49,311 bases of DNA from Sorangiineae bacterium NIC37A_2. GTDB taxonomy: Bacteria > Myxococcota_A > Polyangia > Polyangiales > Polyangiaceae. The notes beneath the pieces were generated by a model, which saw only the letters and a program-made list of their open reading frames with translations, made no database searches and was not told where the DNA came from. A program made the translations under genes and the position numbers. Positions 24,413 through 33,901 of the stretch are shown one piece after another (the stretch's first letter is position 1; every line of letters begins with the position of its first letter). The DNA lies in contig NASX01000012.1 of NCBI GenBank assembly GCA_002085155.1, forward strand, positions 20,894-70,204, written 5' to 3'.

Positions 24413-24579
24413 CGACCGATCTTGTGGATCGTGACGCACATCAGGGCGTAGGCGACACAGGTGACAACGGGCCAAAAGGCTGAGCTGCTTGAGGAGGTGC
24501 TCGCGGCGACGATGCCGAGTGCCACAGCGGAGGCTGCGAGCGAGAGGACGCGGTCTCTTCGTGGGGTGCCTTGGCCCAT
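24397..24579 (-). CDS. small membrane protein, two TM segments
   Basis: The 60-residue frame has a charged start (MGQGTPRRDR), a hydrophobic segment (VLSLAASAVALGIVAAS), a serine run and a second hydrophobic segment (FWPVVTCVAYALMCVTI), then a basic end. This two-helix hairpin is plausible for a small inner-membrane protein and fills the gap between two plus-strand genes. There is no homolog I can name. The alternative is a chance ORF in GC-rich DNA; the hydrophobic, non-arginine-rich composition argues mildly against that. Confidence 0.45.
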   Translation of the reverse strand: MGQGTPRRDRVLSLAASAVALGIVAASTSSSSSAFWPVVTCVAYALMCVTIHKIGREGSS

Positions 24580-24626
24580 ATCCTGTCCTCTAGTCGGAGA
24601 GGGCCGGGCGCGCTAGGACACGCCTC

Positions 24627-25292
24627 GTGCGAGCTGGCTCTGCTCGAGCTTCGATTTGGGGTGATGCCTCTCTGGCCTCTTGGGTGATTGCCTCGGTCTT
24701 TTTGACCGTGGCCTGTGGGCGCGCTCCGCTGCCCGATCCTGAGCCGACGGCCCTCGCTTATGCCGACGCCGTGCGCGCTCGCGACGCGGCCTCGCTCCGG
24801 GAGCTTCTCACGTTGGAGGGGCGGGCAGGGTACAGCGAGGAGGTGCTCGCCCGCCTCCTCGAAGAAAACGAAAAAGAGCTCTCGGCGAGGGTCGCGCTCC
24901 TCGGGGAGGGACCCGGGCTCTGTGAGGCCAGGTGGGAGGCCAAAGTGGAGCTCGCTGACGGTTCAGAGGTCGAGCTCGTTCGCGAGGCAGGGGTCTTTCG
25001 CCTTCAGGCGCCGGCGGGCCTCCGAGGACGTCCGACGAGCGTGCTCGGAGCCATCGAGGAGCTCCGGCGGGCGCTTGAGGCCCGTGACCTGCCGGCGCTT
25101 CTCGACTTGCTCGCGACACCGCGGAGACAGGAGCTCGAGCGTCTGATCGACGACATCGGGCGCGGTCTCGAGGACGCCCGCGGGGTCAGCGAGGAAGAGG
25201 TCGTCTCGGGTGTGGTGGTGCGGCTCGGAAATGGCCGACGCATCACATTGACGCTCGAGGATGGAACCTATCGAATCGTGGAGATCGAATGA
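24627..25292 (+). CDS. lipoprotein with internally duplicated domain
   Basis: A GTG start gives a signal peptide and the lipobox FLTVAC before GRAPLPDPEP. The mature protein consists of two similar halves. Residues ~38-125 contain YADAVRARDAASLRELLT, then VELADGSEVELVREAGVFRLQ. Residues ~135-221 contain LRRALEARDLPALLDLLAT, then VRLGNGRRITLTLEDGTYRIVEI. Each half is a helical A(V/L)-ARD---L--LL element followed by a strand pair, as in small cone-like NTF2/DUF4878-type domains (fold guess). The stop overlaps the DUF4159 gene start (ATGA), making it the first gene of a four-gene envelope operon. Confidence 0.82.
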   Translation: MRAGSARASIWGDASLASWVIASVFLTVACGRAPLPDPEPTALAYADAVRARDAASLRELLTLEGRAGYSEEVLARLLEENEKELSARVALLGEGPGLCEARWEAKVELADGSEVELVREAGVFRLQAPAGLRGRPTSVLGAIEELRRALEARDLPALLDLLATPRRQELERLIDDIGRGLEDARGVSEEEVVSGVVVRLGNGRRITLTLEDGTYRIVEIE

Positions 25293-26068
25293 TGCGGCGA
25301 CGCACCCTGCTTGCTTCGAGTCTCCTCGCGCTTGCGCCCTCTTCTGCGCTCGCGTTTGGGGAGGAGGGCGCATTTCACGCGCGCCTGCTCGGTCCGCTTT
25401 CGGGCAAACGAATGTCGGACGAGAGCCTGAAGCTCTTGGGCTCTGCGATGTCCCGCTGGTCCTTCGAGCTCATGGAGCGCACGAGTGCCCCGGTGCGCAT
25501 CGCGACGACGGTTGTCTCCCCTGAGTCCAAAGAGCTCTTTGACGAACCTTTCATCATCTGGACCGGCGCGGAGGATCCGGGGACCTTGTCTCGCCTCGCG
25601 GCGCGGCGGTTGAGTGAGTTCTTCCGGCTCGGCGGATTCATGCTGGTGGACGATCAAGCGCCCGAGACAGGCGCGTTTCGCCTCGGCGTTGAGCGAGAAC
25701 TCGAGAAGGTCGCGCTCCCTTCGCCGCGCATCAAGCTCCCCCCCGATCACGTCCTGTTCAAATCGTTTTACTTGATCCCTCGTCCCGTGGGCCGCGTCAT
25801 GGGCCCTTCCGCGGTCGAAGCCTCCCTCGGCGTTGCGGGCAGTGGAGTGTTGTTCCTCCGCCATGACTTGCTCGGGGCCCTCGCGCGCCGAGGGGACACC
25901 TGGGCCTCACCACTTGAGCCCGATGACCCGGAGCAGCGTGAGTACGCCATTCGCTTCGCGATCAACATCGCGATGTACATTCTTTGCACCGACTACAAGG
26001 ACGATCAGGTCCACGCCCCGTACCTGATGCGTCGGCGGACCCGTAGCGGCCCAACTCGGCCGCGTTAG
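25289..26068 (+). CDS. exported DUF4159 domain protein
   Basis: A Sec-type signal (MMRRRTLLASSLLAL..., probable cut after SALA, residue 22) precedes a ~235-residue domain. Features typical of DUF4159 are the early segment with PFIIWTGAED, the LAARRLSEFFRLGGFMLVDD strand-turn, DHVLFKSFYLI and the C-terminal block with EYAIRFAINIAMYILCTDYKDDQVH. DUF4159 genes commonly sit beside MoxR ATPase, DUF58 and VWA/BatA genes. Here the VWA-like protein follows ten bases downstream, while MoxR and DUF58 are absent from the window. Function is not established; a periplasmic component of a membrane-associated complex fits. Confidence 0.88.
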   Translation: MMRRRTLLASSLLALAPSSALAFGEEGAFHARLLGPLSGKRMSDESLKLLGSAMSRWSFELMERTSAPVRIATTVVSPESKELFDEPFIIWTGAEDPGTLSRLAARRLSEFFRLGGFMLVDDQAPETGAFRLGVERELEKVALPSPRIKLPPDHVLFKSFYLIPRPVGRVMGPSAVEASLGVAGSGVLFLRHDLLGALARRGDTWASPLEPDDPEQREYAIRFAINIAMYILCTDYKDDQVHAPYLMRRRTRSGPTRPR

Positions 26069-26078
26069 AGGACTCGGA

Positions 26079-28295
26079 GTGACCATTTTCGGCCAACAGT
26101 TCTCGTCCGACCTCGGAGGAACCTGGGCAGCGCTTGTCGCTCTGCTCGTGCTCGGGACTTTTGTGCTCTTGGGAGCAGAAGGGCGGCGTAGAGGGCGCGT
26201 GCCCTGGGCCCATATCGTGACGGGTGCCCTGGGCGCACTGGCTCTCGCGCTCGCGGTATTGCGTCCGAGTTTGGTGCGACAAGGAGTGCAGTCGGCTCCG
26301 GCTCGTGTGGTCGTCTTGGTGGACGCCTCGGAGCGCATGAACCTTCCTGCCACGGGCTCGTCGCGCCGAGCTGACGTTCAGGATCGCGCTCTCGAAGACC
26401 TCGCCCGCGTGTTCCCGTCGGCTCGGCTTGAGGTGCTCGCCTATGGTGATCACGCGAACCTCGAAGAGCTTGAGGTCGCGCGCAAAGGGCCGCCTCAGAT
26501 TGGAAACGAGCTTGGTCCCGCGCTGGAGAAAATCCCCCGGGGCGAATCGGGCCCTCCCGGCGCGATCGTGGTCCTGACGGACGGGCGAGTCAGTCGAGGC
26601 AGCTCGTTCGGTCGGGCCGAGGACTATGTCGCGGCCTGGCCCGAGGTGCCGATCCATTCGGTGCGGGTCGCCGATGAGCCGCTTCGGGATCGCAGCATCG
26701 CAAGTGTGCGCATGCCGGACGTGGTGGTGGCCCACGAGCCGTTCCACGTGGATCTCGACGTCAGGTGCTCCGGCGGGGTGCCTTGTCAGGCGGGCCCCTT
26801 CCAGGTTCGTGAGCTTCTCCAAGGCGCGCCGCCCATCGAGCTCTACCAGGGACGCGTCGAGCCTGATCCGAAAGACGCCTCGATGCTGAAGGCTTCTTTC
26901 GACATCACGCTGGACCGCTCGGGTCCCCGCATCGTCGAAATTGCGCTCGCTTCGGACGCGAGTGACGTCGTCAAAGACAATGATCGAAGGCTCTTACCCG
27001 TCGGGGTACGGCGCGATCGTCTGCGGATCATGTACGTGGCTGGTCGCGCCACCTACGACGTGAGGGCGCTCCGGACCTTCCTCAAGAGCGATCGCAGTAT
27101 CGATTTGGTAGGGTTTATGATCCTGCGAACCGCGCTGGACGACGTGATGGCGCCCCCGAGTGAGTTGGCGCTGATCCCGTTCCCGGTCGACGAGCTGTTC
27201 TCCGAACATTTGCCGAGCTTCGACGCTGTAGTGCTCCAGGATATCGACGCTGAGGAGTACGGGATCCGCGTGCATTTCTCGGGACTGCGCGACTACGTGC
27301 TCCGGGGGGGCGGGCTGGTCTTGGTCGGCGGTCCGGAGTCCTTTGGGGCGGGCGGGTACGCAGAGGGGGGGCTCGCGCGCGTGCTCCCCGTTCAGATTCC
27401 GACCGGGAAGAAGAGCTTCGATCTGAAGCCCTTCGTGCCGCGGTATACTCGGGTGGGCCGTGAGGCGCCGATGCTCGGGGCGCTCCGTGAGATGCTCGGG
27501 GAGCGTTTGCCTGAGATGGCGGGCGCAAACCTGGTCGGAGCCGCGGCGCCTTCGGCCTACGTGCTCTGGGAACATCCCGGGCTGGGTCCGGCGGGCAGCT
27601 CAGAAAAAAGTGGCATGCCGCTTCTCACGCTCGGCGACTTCGGAGACGGACGCAGCGTCGCGCTCGCGGTGGACGCGACCCACAAGCTGCGCTTCGGTCC
27701 CGAAGGCGCGCTGAGTGGAGGTCGAGCCCACGGTGCGCTTTGGGAAGGCATCTTGGGCTGGCTCATGCGCGATCCCCGCTACGAGGCGGCGCGCATCTAT
27801 GCGCCCTGGCCCTGCATCAGCGGGCGTCCATTTCGCATCGAAGTACAGCCGCTGCCAGGCGTGACCGAGCAGGTCACCATGCAGGTGAGTGAGCTCTCCG
27901 CGACTGAACGCGCTGTCGGAGCTATCCGGGAAGGGGAGACCCGTGATGGTTCCCTGGTGTCCTTCGTCATCCCGGGGCCGAAGCCGGGCGGCTATGCGAG
28001 CACCGTGCGCTTCTCCTCGGGACCTGCTTCGCGTTTTGTCTTTGCCTGTGAGGCGGGGGGTGATGCTTGGGCCGATACCCGACCAGACCCGGGGGCGCTC
28101 AAGGCGCTGTCGAGCGCGAGCGGTGGCGTGAGCGTGGCGCCGAGCGAAATCGATCGCCTGCCGGAGCCTTCGGGAACCAAAGTCATCACCGAGCGCACCG
28201 AGTCGCCCGTGCTGCCCGACGCTGCCTGGGCCGGAGCTGCTTGTTTTTTCCTCGCGCTGCATTGGATCGTTCGACGGCGGGACGGGTATCTATGA
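26079..28295 (+). CDS. membrane protein with VWA-like and class I amidotransferase-like domains
   Basis: The 738-residue protein has two N-terminal TM helices (~17-33 and 45-62), a von Willebrand A-like domain starting at VVVLVDASERM, a central beta-sandwich part, a class I glutamine-amidotransferase-like region (~325-480, with LVLVGGPESFGAGGYAEGG) and a last TM helix near 712-730. This layout is known from DUF4159/BatA-type operons. The metal site is degenerate: D82-A-S84-E-R86 lacks the second Ser of DxSxS, though TDG (167-169) is kept. No catalytic Cys-His-Glu triad is evident in the amidotransferase-like part. The GTG start lies ten bases after the DUF4159 stop, and its own stop overlaps the HEAT gene start. 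Confidence 0.87.
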   Translation: MTIFGQQFSSDLGGTWAALVALLVLGTFVLLGAEGRRRGRVPWAHIVTGALGALALALAVLRPSLVRQGVQSAPARVVVLVDASERMNLPATGSSRRADVQDRALEDLARVFPSARLEVLAYGDHANLEELEVARKGPPQIGNELGPALEKIPRGESGPPGAIVVLTDGRVSRGSSFGRAEDYVAAWPEVPIHSVRVADEPLRDRSIASVRMPDVVVAHEPFHVDLDVRCSGGVPCQAGPFQVRELLQGAPPIELYQGRVEPDPKDASMLKASFDITLDRSGPRIVEIALASDASDVVKDNDRRLLPVGVRRDRLRIMYVAGRATYDVRALRTFLKSDRSIDLVGFMILRTALDDVMAPPSELALIPFPVDELFSEHLPSFDAVVLQDIDAEEYGIRVHFSGLRDYVLRGGGLVLVGGPESFGAGGYAEGGLARVLPVQIPTGKKSFDLKPFVPRYTRVGREAPMLGALREMLGERLPEMAGANLVGAAAPSAYVLWEHPGLGPAGSSEKSGMPLLTLGDFGDGRSVALAVDATHKLRFGPEGALSGGRAHGALWEGILGWLMRDPRYEAARIYAPWPCISGRPFRIEVQPLPGVTEQVTMQVSELSATERAVGAIREGETRDGSLVSFVIPGPKPGGYASTVRFSSGPASRFVFACEAGGDAWADTRPDPGALKALSSASGGVSVAPSEIDRLPEPSGTKVITERTESPVLPDAAWAGAACFFLALHWIVRRRDGYL

Positions 28296-30724
28296 GGCGG
28301 CTATGGGCGCTCCTCGCGGCGGGCGCCGCGCTCCTTGCGCCGGGGGTACGGGCGGAGACCTGGCCGACCCCAGCGAGTGAACTTGCGCGTTTGCGCAGCG
28401 GATCAGAGGCTGACCGAATCGAGGCTGCGATCGCTGCAGCGAGCTCGGCGCCGCGGATTCGGGAAAGCGCCTGGGCGCTCCTCGCGCGGGATTCGAGCTC
28501 CGAGGTGCGCGTGCGCGTCCTCCTCGAATCGGCGGGCAGGCCCGTGTCCGATGAGCTGGCAGCACGGCTCGCTGAGCTCGCTTTGGATGATGATGAACAT
28601 GTGAGCGAAGCCGCGCTGGTCTGGCTCCGGGGCGCCACGGAGGTCGTCTTGCCGGCCCTTTCGCGGGCCCTGTTTTCTGGGAAGAGCGCGGTTCGTGCGG
28701 GCGCGGCCCTTTCGATCGGCGAACTGAAAGGTGGTCCGGACGAAGCTCGGGAGGGGCTCTTGATCGGGGCCCTCCGCGACAGTGAGCCGAAGGTGCGCGC
28801 CCAGGCGGCCCGCGCGCTCGGGGCGTCGGCTCGTGAGCGCGCTCTGCCCAGCTTGTCGCTGCTTCTCCGAGACCCGGACCCCGCGGTGCGAAAAGAAGCG
28901 GCTCGTGCGCTAGCGGCGACGGGCGACGAGACGGCGGCAGAGCTGCTCCGTCAGGTGATGGGGGAGCTTGTGCCGCGCGTGCCGGCAGAGCTGCTCGCGG
29001 CCTACCTTGAGACAGAACAAGGGCGAACCGACCCACTGTCTTTGCGCCTCCTCGTCGCGACGCTTCAAAGCACCGAGAGCCGGGCAGGGCTGTCCGCGCT
29101 AGAGCGGTTGAGCCCGAGCCCTTGGATCGCTCGGCTGTTCGAATTGAGCTCGACCGCGGCAGGGCACGAGACTGTGCGCCGGCTCCTCCAGACCCTTGAC
29201 TTGGATCCGACCCGCCCTGCCTCGGAGCTCCTCGAAGCGAGGGCCCGAGATTGCGCCCTGCGCGAGTCGGAGCTCTTGTGTCACAAATGGGTTCAGGGAC
29301 TCTCCCCGGAGGCGGCGCCCTGGCGCGCCGCAGCTTACCGCGCGCGGCGTTTGACGGCCTTTGAGACCTTTGACGGGGTGCGTCTCAGCGAATCTCCCGA
29401 GCTCCAGGCGCTTGCCCTCGAACTGCTCGAAGGAAAGGACCGCGAGGCTCGACGGGCTGCGCTGCGTGCGCTCGAGTGGGACGACGAGCCCGGGGACGAC
29501 CTCGTCCAGCCTTTGGCATTTTTCCTCGAGCGGTCGGACCTTGCGTACGATGAGGTGAGCTCGGCGCTTCGCCTGCTGGGTCGAAGTTCTACGCCCAAGG
29601 CCCAGTGGCTCGTCGAGAAGCACGAAGAATCGACGGTCACGGCCATTCGGACAGCCGCCACCTCGGCGCGCCTCGAACAACTTCTGAGCGGGCCTGAGCC
29701 CGATTGCGCTGAGCTCCAAAGGCGCGCTGTCGAGCGCGAATATACTTCGCTGCCGCCTCGAGCGAGGCGACTGTCTCGCGGGGCGCTCGAGTGCCTCGTG
29801 AGCGCCCTCGATGGTCGCCCGTCCGCAGAGAGGGGCGTGCTGTTGGATCTTCTGCTGGATGCTCGCCTCGATCAGGTGAGCCCAAGTAAGCTCGAGGCCC
29901 TCGCAGCCCAAGTTTTTTCGTTCAGCCGGAGGGCCCGCGGCGCCGAGCGCTCGCTCCTCGTCCAGCTCACTCTTCGGCTCGGCGTGCCCCGAGAGCTCCT
30001 TCGTCTGGCCCGGGAGGGCCGCCTGGAGTCGAGTTCGCTGGGACCATTGGCGCTTGCGCTCCGCACGCGAGGCGCGTCTTCCGAGCTGGGTGCTCTTGAG
30101 AACCCTCGTTCTGCTCATGAACTCATTACGCTCCTAGACGCGCCGAGCCGCCTCGAGCGTATCCGAGCGATGCTCGACCTCCGACCGGCATTGGCCACCG
30201 GCGACGTCACCGGTGCCGAGAAGGCTCAGATCGCTGAGCGCGCTTGCCTTGCCGTGCGCGGTCGCGACGATCTGACCGCTGCTGCCGCGATCGCCTTTTT
30301 GGGAGCGCTCGGCCCCCGGGAAGTGGGAGAGGCCTGCTGGCTCGACGCCACGGTTCGCAGCTACATGTCGAAAGACCTGCCCCAACGGATGGCGGCTGTT
30401 TTCGTGGCGCAAAAGTGGCCAGAGGACGCCGCGGCCCGGCGGGTGCTGCGTCTCTGCCGCCTCGGAGAGCAGGAGGTCGGCCTGGTTCGATGGTGTGCGC
30501 GAGACTCGGGGCAACAGAAGGCAGCACCGCTCACGTCGGGTCTCGAAGGAGCCCCGAAGCTCGTCTCGCGTCGGCTCGTCGGTGGGCCCGGGACTCGCGC
30601 CGTCTTCCTTTCTTTTACCGCCGAGCATGGGGCGCTGAGCGACCTTCAGCTCGAGCTCGTCGACGCCCATGGCCCGAGGCTCGTGCCCGAAGGGCGCGAA
30701 ACAGTGCTCGCCTTCCCTCTCTGA
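28292..30724 (+). CDS. exported HEAT-repeat protein
   Basis: The start is the ATG overlapping the previous stop (ATGA); a longer open frame upstream is a shadow. The 810-residue product begins with a signal peptide (MRRLWALLAAGAALLAPG, cut near VRA-E) followed by HEAT repeats, clearest at residues ~75-230: LRDSEPKVRAQAARALG, then LLRDPDPAVRKEAARALAATGD. Later parts remain helical and Glu/Leu-rich but the repeats blur. The final ~60 residues are strand-rich (RAVFLSFTAEHGALSDLQ). A periplasmic protein-interaction scaffold serving the VWA protein is inferred from coupling. Confidence 0.87.
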   Translation: MRRLWALLAAGAALLAPGVRAETWPTPASELARLRSGSEADRIEAAIAAASSAPRIRESAWALLARDSSSEVRVRVLLESAGRPVSDELAARLAELALDDDEHVSEAALVWLRGATEVVLPALSRALFSGKSAVRAGAALSIGELKGGPDEAREGLLIGALRDSEPKVRAQAARALGASARERALPSLSLLLRDPDPAVRKEAARALAATGDETAAELLRQVMGELVPRVPAELLAAYLETEQGRTDPLSLRLLVATLQSTESRAGLSALERLSPSPWIARLFELSSTAAGHETVRRLLQTLDLDPTRPASELLEARARDCALRESELLCHKWVQGLSPEAAPWRAAAYRARRLTAFETFDGVRLSESPELQALALELLEGKDREARRAALRALEWDDEPGDDLVQPLAFFLERSDLAYDEVSSALRLLGRSSTPKAQWLVEKHEESTVTAIRTAATSARLEQLLSGPEPDCAELQRRAVEREYTSLPPRARRLSRGALECLVSALDGRPSAERGVLLDLLLDARLDQVSPSKLEALAAQVFSFSRRARGAERSLLVQLTLRLGVPRELLRLAREGRLESSSLGPLALALRTRGASSELGALENPRSAHELITLLDAPSRLERIRAMLDLRPALATGDVTGAEKAQIAERACLAVRGRDDLTAAAAIAFLGALGPREVGEACWLDATVRSYMSKDLPQRMAAVFVAQKWPEDAAARRVLRLCRLGEQEVGLVRWCARDSGQQKAAPLTSGLEGAPKLVSRRLVGGPGTRAVFLSFTAEHGALSDLQLELVDAHGPRLVPEGRETVLAFPL

Positions 30725-30758
30725 AACTGACTCCACGCCTCGCGGACCGGAGTGTTTC
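30723..30758. terminator. imperfect hairpin between convergent HEAT and dehydrogenase genes
   Basis: GAAACTGACTCC (30723-30734) can pair with GGAGTGTTTC (30749-30758) with a two-base bulge. It starts at the HEAT gene stop codon and lies between two convergent genes. No clear U-run follows, so the call is tentative. Confidence 0.3.
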
Positions 30759-30835
30759 TCAGTTCGGGTTCTGTGAGCACAGTCGATGGGCGCCGCACTC
30801 CAAGGTCCCGCGCGCCAGCTTGTCCTCCTGGCTCG

Positions 30836-33800
30836 TTAGTGCAGGGACGTGCCGGCAGCTTTGCCCTGCTCGGCGAGGAAACTCGCGAGAACTTCCGCAG
30901 GGTGCTTCGGCAAAAAGCCCCCAAAACGCTTCACCTGGCTGCGGCAGGAGTGACCCGTAGCGAGGACCTTCCGCTGCTCAGGGCCTTCGGTGGGCAACTT
31001 CTGCTGCCAACTCATCTCGAAGATCCCGCGAGATTCTTCGTAGTGGGAGGCCTCATGACCGAAGACGCCGCACATCCCGCAGCAACCGGTCGTTTCGACA
31101 TCGAGAGTGTGCCCGAGACCGCGAAACACTTCCTGCCAAAGCGCCGCCGACTTGGGCGCCATGGTGCGCTCCGTGCAATGACCGAAGAGGCGATAACGAG
31201 CCTCGGCGGAGCGCGTTTCGAGCAGCGGTTGCGGACGCACCTTGAGCTCCCGCGCCAAGAACTCCTGGAGCAGCTCGACCTTCACCCCTGCCATCTCAGC
31301 GAGCTTCAAGTGTTGATATTCGTCGCGGTAGGTGAGCGTCACGGCGGGTTCGATGCCGACGAGAGGGACCCCGAAGGACGCCGCTTCTTTGAGGAAGGCA
31401 GCGGTGCGCGCCGCACGTCGCCGGAACCAACTCAGAAAGCCCTTCACGTGAAGCGCTTTGCCGTTCACTTGAAACGGCAAGAAGATCGGTCGGTAGTCGA
31501 GGGCTCGCAGGAGGTCGAACGTCGCAAGGGCCACGTTCGGCTCGAAGTAGCTGGTGAAAGTGTCCTGAACGATCAGAACTGTGCGGGCTTTTTCCTCCGG
31601 GGAGAGGCGCGCGAGGGTCGTCCTATCGTAGGACTCAGCTCCCCGCTCCCGCAGTTTTGCCTCGAGGCGCTCTGTTCCCAGCGCAGGAGTATCCACGATG
31701 CCGATGAAGCGCAAAAGTGCGCGCGACGGCGCCGATTGGATGATGAGGTTCGAGAGCTTCGGCCAAATGGCGAAGAAGTGAATCATCCACTCGAGGAGCG
31801 CCGTGAAGTAATCCTTGAGGGGGCGTCGGTAGCGCGTGTGGTAGTTCTCGAGGAACTCCGCTCGGAGGTTCGGTACGTCGACCTTGATCGGACAATCGGT
31901 CGCGCAGGCCTTGCAGGCGAGGCAACCGTCCATCGCGTCGTAGACCTCATGAGAGAAGTCGTCCTTGCTCTCGCTGCGCCCGTGGACGAACTCGATCGGC
32001 GCCGGGGTTTCGCCCCCTGTTAGAAGTTCTCCGCCCGCTTGGGTGGTCAAACGAAGCCACTCGCGCAAGATCCCGGCGCGTCCTTTGGGGGAATGGATCC
32101 GGTCTTTGGTCACCTTCGACGAAGGGCACATCACCGAGTCCGGGTTCCAATCGAAGCAGGCGCCGTTGCCGTTACAATGGATGCTGGTGTGGAAATGTGC
32201 CCGCACTTCCTCGGGGATTTGCCGATCGAAGGAGCCGCGCGTCGTGCCGCGTACCTGGACGAGACTGTCATTTGAGCTCGGCGGGGTCGCGAGTTTCCCG
32301 GGGTTGAGCTGATTGTGAGGATCGAAGGCTCCTTTGACGCGGCGCATCTCCGCGTAGAGCTCCGGACCAAAGAACGTCGGCGTGTAGTTGCTCCGATAGC
32401 CGCGCCCGTGTTCGCCCCACAGGACTCCGCCGTATTTCTTCACGAGAGCGACGACCTGGTCCGAAATCTGAGCGAGCCGCTTTTCGTCCTCGGGATCGCG
32501 CAGGTTCAGCGCCGGACGCACGTGCAAGCAGCCGACATCGACATGTCCGAACATGCCGTAGCGCAGCCCGTGGGCGTCGAGGACGGCGCGGAACTCCTGA
32601 ATGTAGTCGGCGAGGTGTTCTGGTGGGACCACCGTGTCTTCGACGAAGGGCACGGGGCGCCTTTCGCCCGAGACGTTGCCCAGGAGCCCAACGCCCTTCT
32701 TCCGAAGGCTCCAGAGGGCCAGTTGGTCCTTCTTGTCGGTGGCGAGAGTGTAGCCGGTGGAGCGGCCCTCTTGGCCCCGCTCGCTGTCCAGGAGCTCGAT
32801 GAGCTTACGCACCTTGCCGTCAACGAACTCGGCGTCCGGACCTTCGAACTCGACGAGGTTGACCGCGGCGAGCGGTGTCTCGCCCGTGTCGTCGAGCAGA
32901 TGCCCCACGCTGTGCCAGATGACGTCGCTCTTGGCGAGAGAGACGATCAGCTGATCGATGGTCTCGATGGCGCTCGGCTGCGTCTCAGCGAGCCGTGCCG
33001 CGGCGCGCAGAGCTGCGTCGAAGCTCGCGTAACGAATCGCGAGCAGCCTTTTTTCGGTGACGATCGGGAGGATCCTGAGCTTCGCTTCCGTCAAGACACC
33101 GAGCGTTCCTTCGGACCCTGCGAGCACACGACTGAGATCAAAAAAGCCTTGCTCGTCTTTGACGTGGGCGAGGTCGTACCCGGTCAGGAAGCGTCGCAAT
33201 TTGGGGAGCTCGGCCTCGATGCGCTCTTTGCTCCGCTCACAGATGTCGTTGATCTCGCGGTAGAGGGCGCCGATCGAATCTTTTCGCTCGAGCTCGCGAT
33301 TGAGCTCGGGGGGCGAGAGCCTCTTCGTTTGCAGGAGCTGCCCGCCCCAGAGAACTGTCTCTACGGCAAGCACGTGTTCACTCGTCTTGCCGTAGACGCG
33401 CGAGCCTTTGCCCGAGGCGTCCGTGCTGATCATTCCGCCCAGAGTGGCTCGATTCGACGGCGAGAGCGTCGGCGCGAAGAAGCGGCCGTGAGGCGCCAGA
33501 TGGCGATTCAGCTCGTCGAGGACGACCCCCGGCTGTACCCGGACCCAGCCTTCCTCGAGGTTCACCTCGAGGATCGAGCGGAGGTGGCGGGAGACATCGA
33601 GCATGAGCCCGTCGCAGAGCGACTGCCCGTTCGTTCCCGTGCCGCCGCCCCGAGGGCTGAGGCGCACCTCCCGAAACCTGGGGTCGGCGAGCACTCGCAG
33701 CGCCACTTTGACGTCCTCGACGTGGTGGGGAAAAAGGACGCCGAGCGGGAGGAGCTGGTAAACGCTGTTGTCCGTGGCAGCGGTGAGGCGCGTCGCGTAG

Positions 33801-33901
33801 TCAGTCTGGATCTCTCCTTCGAAACCGTGCGCCCTGAGCTCTTCCAGGTAGGCGGCATAGTGGGCGGGCAGGTCCCGCTGAGGCGAGAGGAGAGGGATCA
33901 T
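30836..33901 (-). CDS. ydiJ: FAD-linked oxidase / Fe-S protein, YdiJ type
   Basis: The 1021-residue fusion has the length and order of E. coli YdiJ, a D-2-hydroxyglutarate dehydrogenase-type enzyme. The N-terminal half is a PCMH-type FAD-binding domain (LSPRGGGTGTNGQSL, residues ~82-96; TLGGMISTDASGKGS) and FAD-oxidase C domain. A ferredoxin motif CLACKACATDCP follows at ~650-663. The last third contains heterodisulfide-reductase-like CCG elements (LFGHCTERT and TGCCGMCGVFGHEASHYEES, ~935-950). It would oxidise a 2-hydroxyacid and pass electrons through Fe-S centres to the quinone or other carriers; the exact substrate is not decided by sequence. It is divergent from the di-heme peroxidase gene. 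Confidence 0.92.
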   Translation of the reverse strand: MIPLLSPQRDLPAHYAAYLEELRAHGFEGEIQTDYATRLTAATDNSVYQLLPLGVLFPHHVEDVKVALRVLADPRFREVRLSPRGGGTGTNGQSLCDGLMLDVSRHLRSILEVNLEEGWVRVQPGVVLDELNRHLAPHGRFFAPTLSPSNRATLGGMISTDASGKGSRVYGKTSEHVLAVETVLWGGQLLQTKRLSPPELNRELERKDSIGALYREINDICERSKERIEAELPKLRRFLTGYDLAHVKDEQGFFDLSRVLAGSEGTLGVLTEAKLRILPIVTEKRLLAIRYASFDAALRAAARLAETQPSAIETIDQLIVSLAKSDVIWHSVGHLLDDTGETPLAAVNLVEFEGPDAEFVDGKVRKLIELLDSERGQEGRSTGYTLATDKKDQLALWSLRKKGVGLLGNVSGERRPVPFVEDTVVPPEHLADYIQEFRAVLDAHGLRYGMFGHVDVGCLHVRPALNLRDPEDEKRLAQISDQVVALVKKYGGVLWGEHGRGYRSNYTPTFFGPELYAEMRRVKGAFDPHNQLNPGKLATPPSSNDSLVQVRGTTRGSFDRQIPEEVRAHFHTSIHCNGNGACFDWNPDSVMCPSSKVTKDRIHSPKGRAGILREWLRLTTQAGGELLTGGETPAPIEFVHGRSESKDDFSHEVYDAMDGCLACKACATDCPIKVDVPNLRAEFLENYHTRYRRPLKDYFTALLEWMIHFFAIWPKLSNLIIQSAPSRALLRFIGIVDTPALGTERLEAKLRERGAESYDRTTLARLSPEEKARTVLIVQDTFTSYFEPNVALATFDLLRALDYRPIFLPFQVNGKALHVKGFLSWFRRRAARTAAFLKEAASFGVPLVGIEPAVTLTYRDEYQHLKLAEMAGVKVELLQEFLARELKVRPQPLLETRSAEARYRLFGHCTERTMAPKSAALWQEVFRGLGHTLDVETTGCCGMCGVFGHEASHYEESRGIFEMSWQQKLPTEGPEQRKVLATGHSCRSQVKRFGGFLPKHPAEVLASFLAEQGKAAGTSLH

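Noticed and set aside
30752-32023. 423-codon plus-strand ORF opposite the YdiJ-type gene
   Set aside because: Antisense shadow, low motif content and no partner gene.
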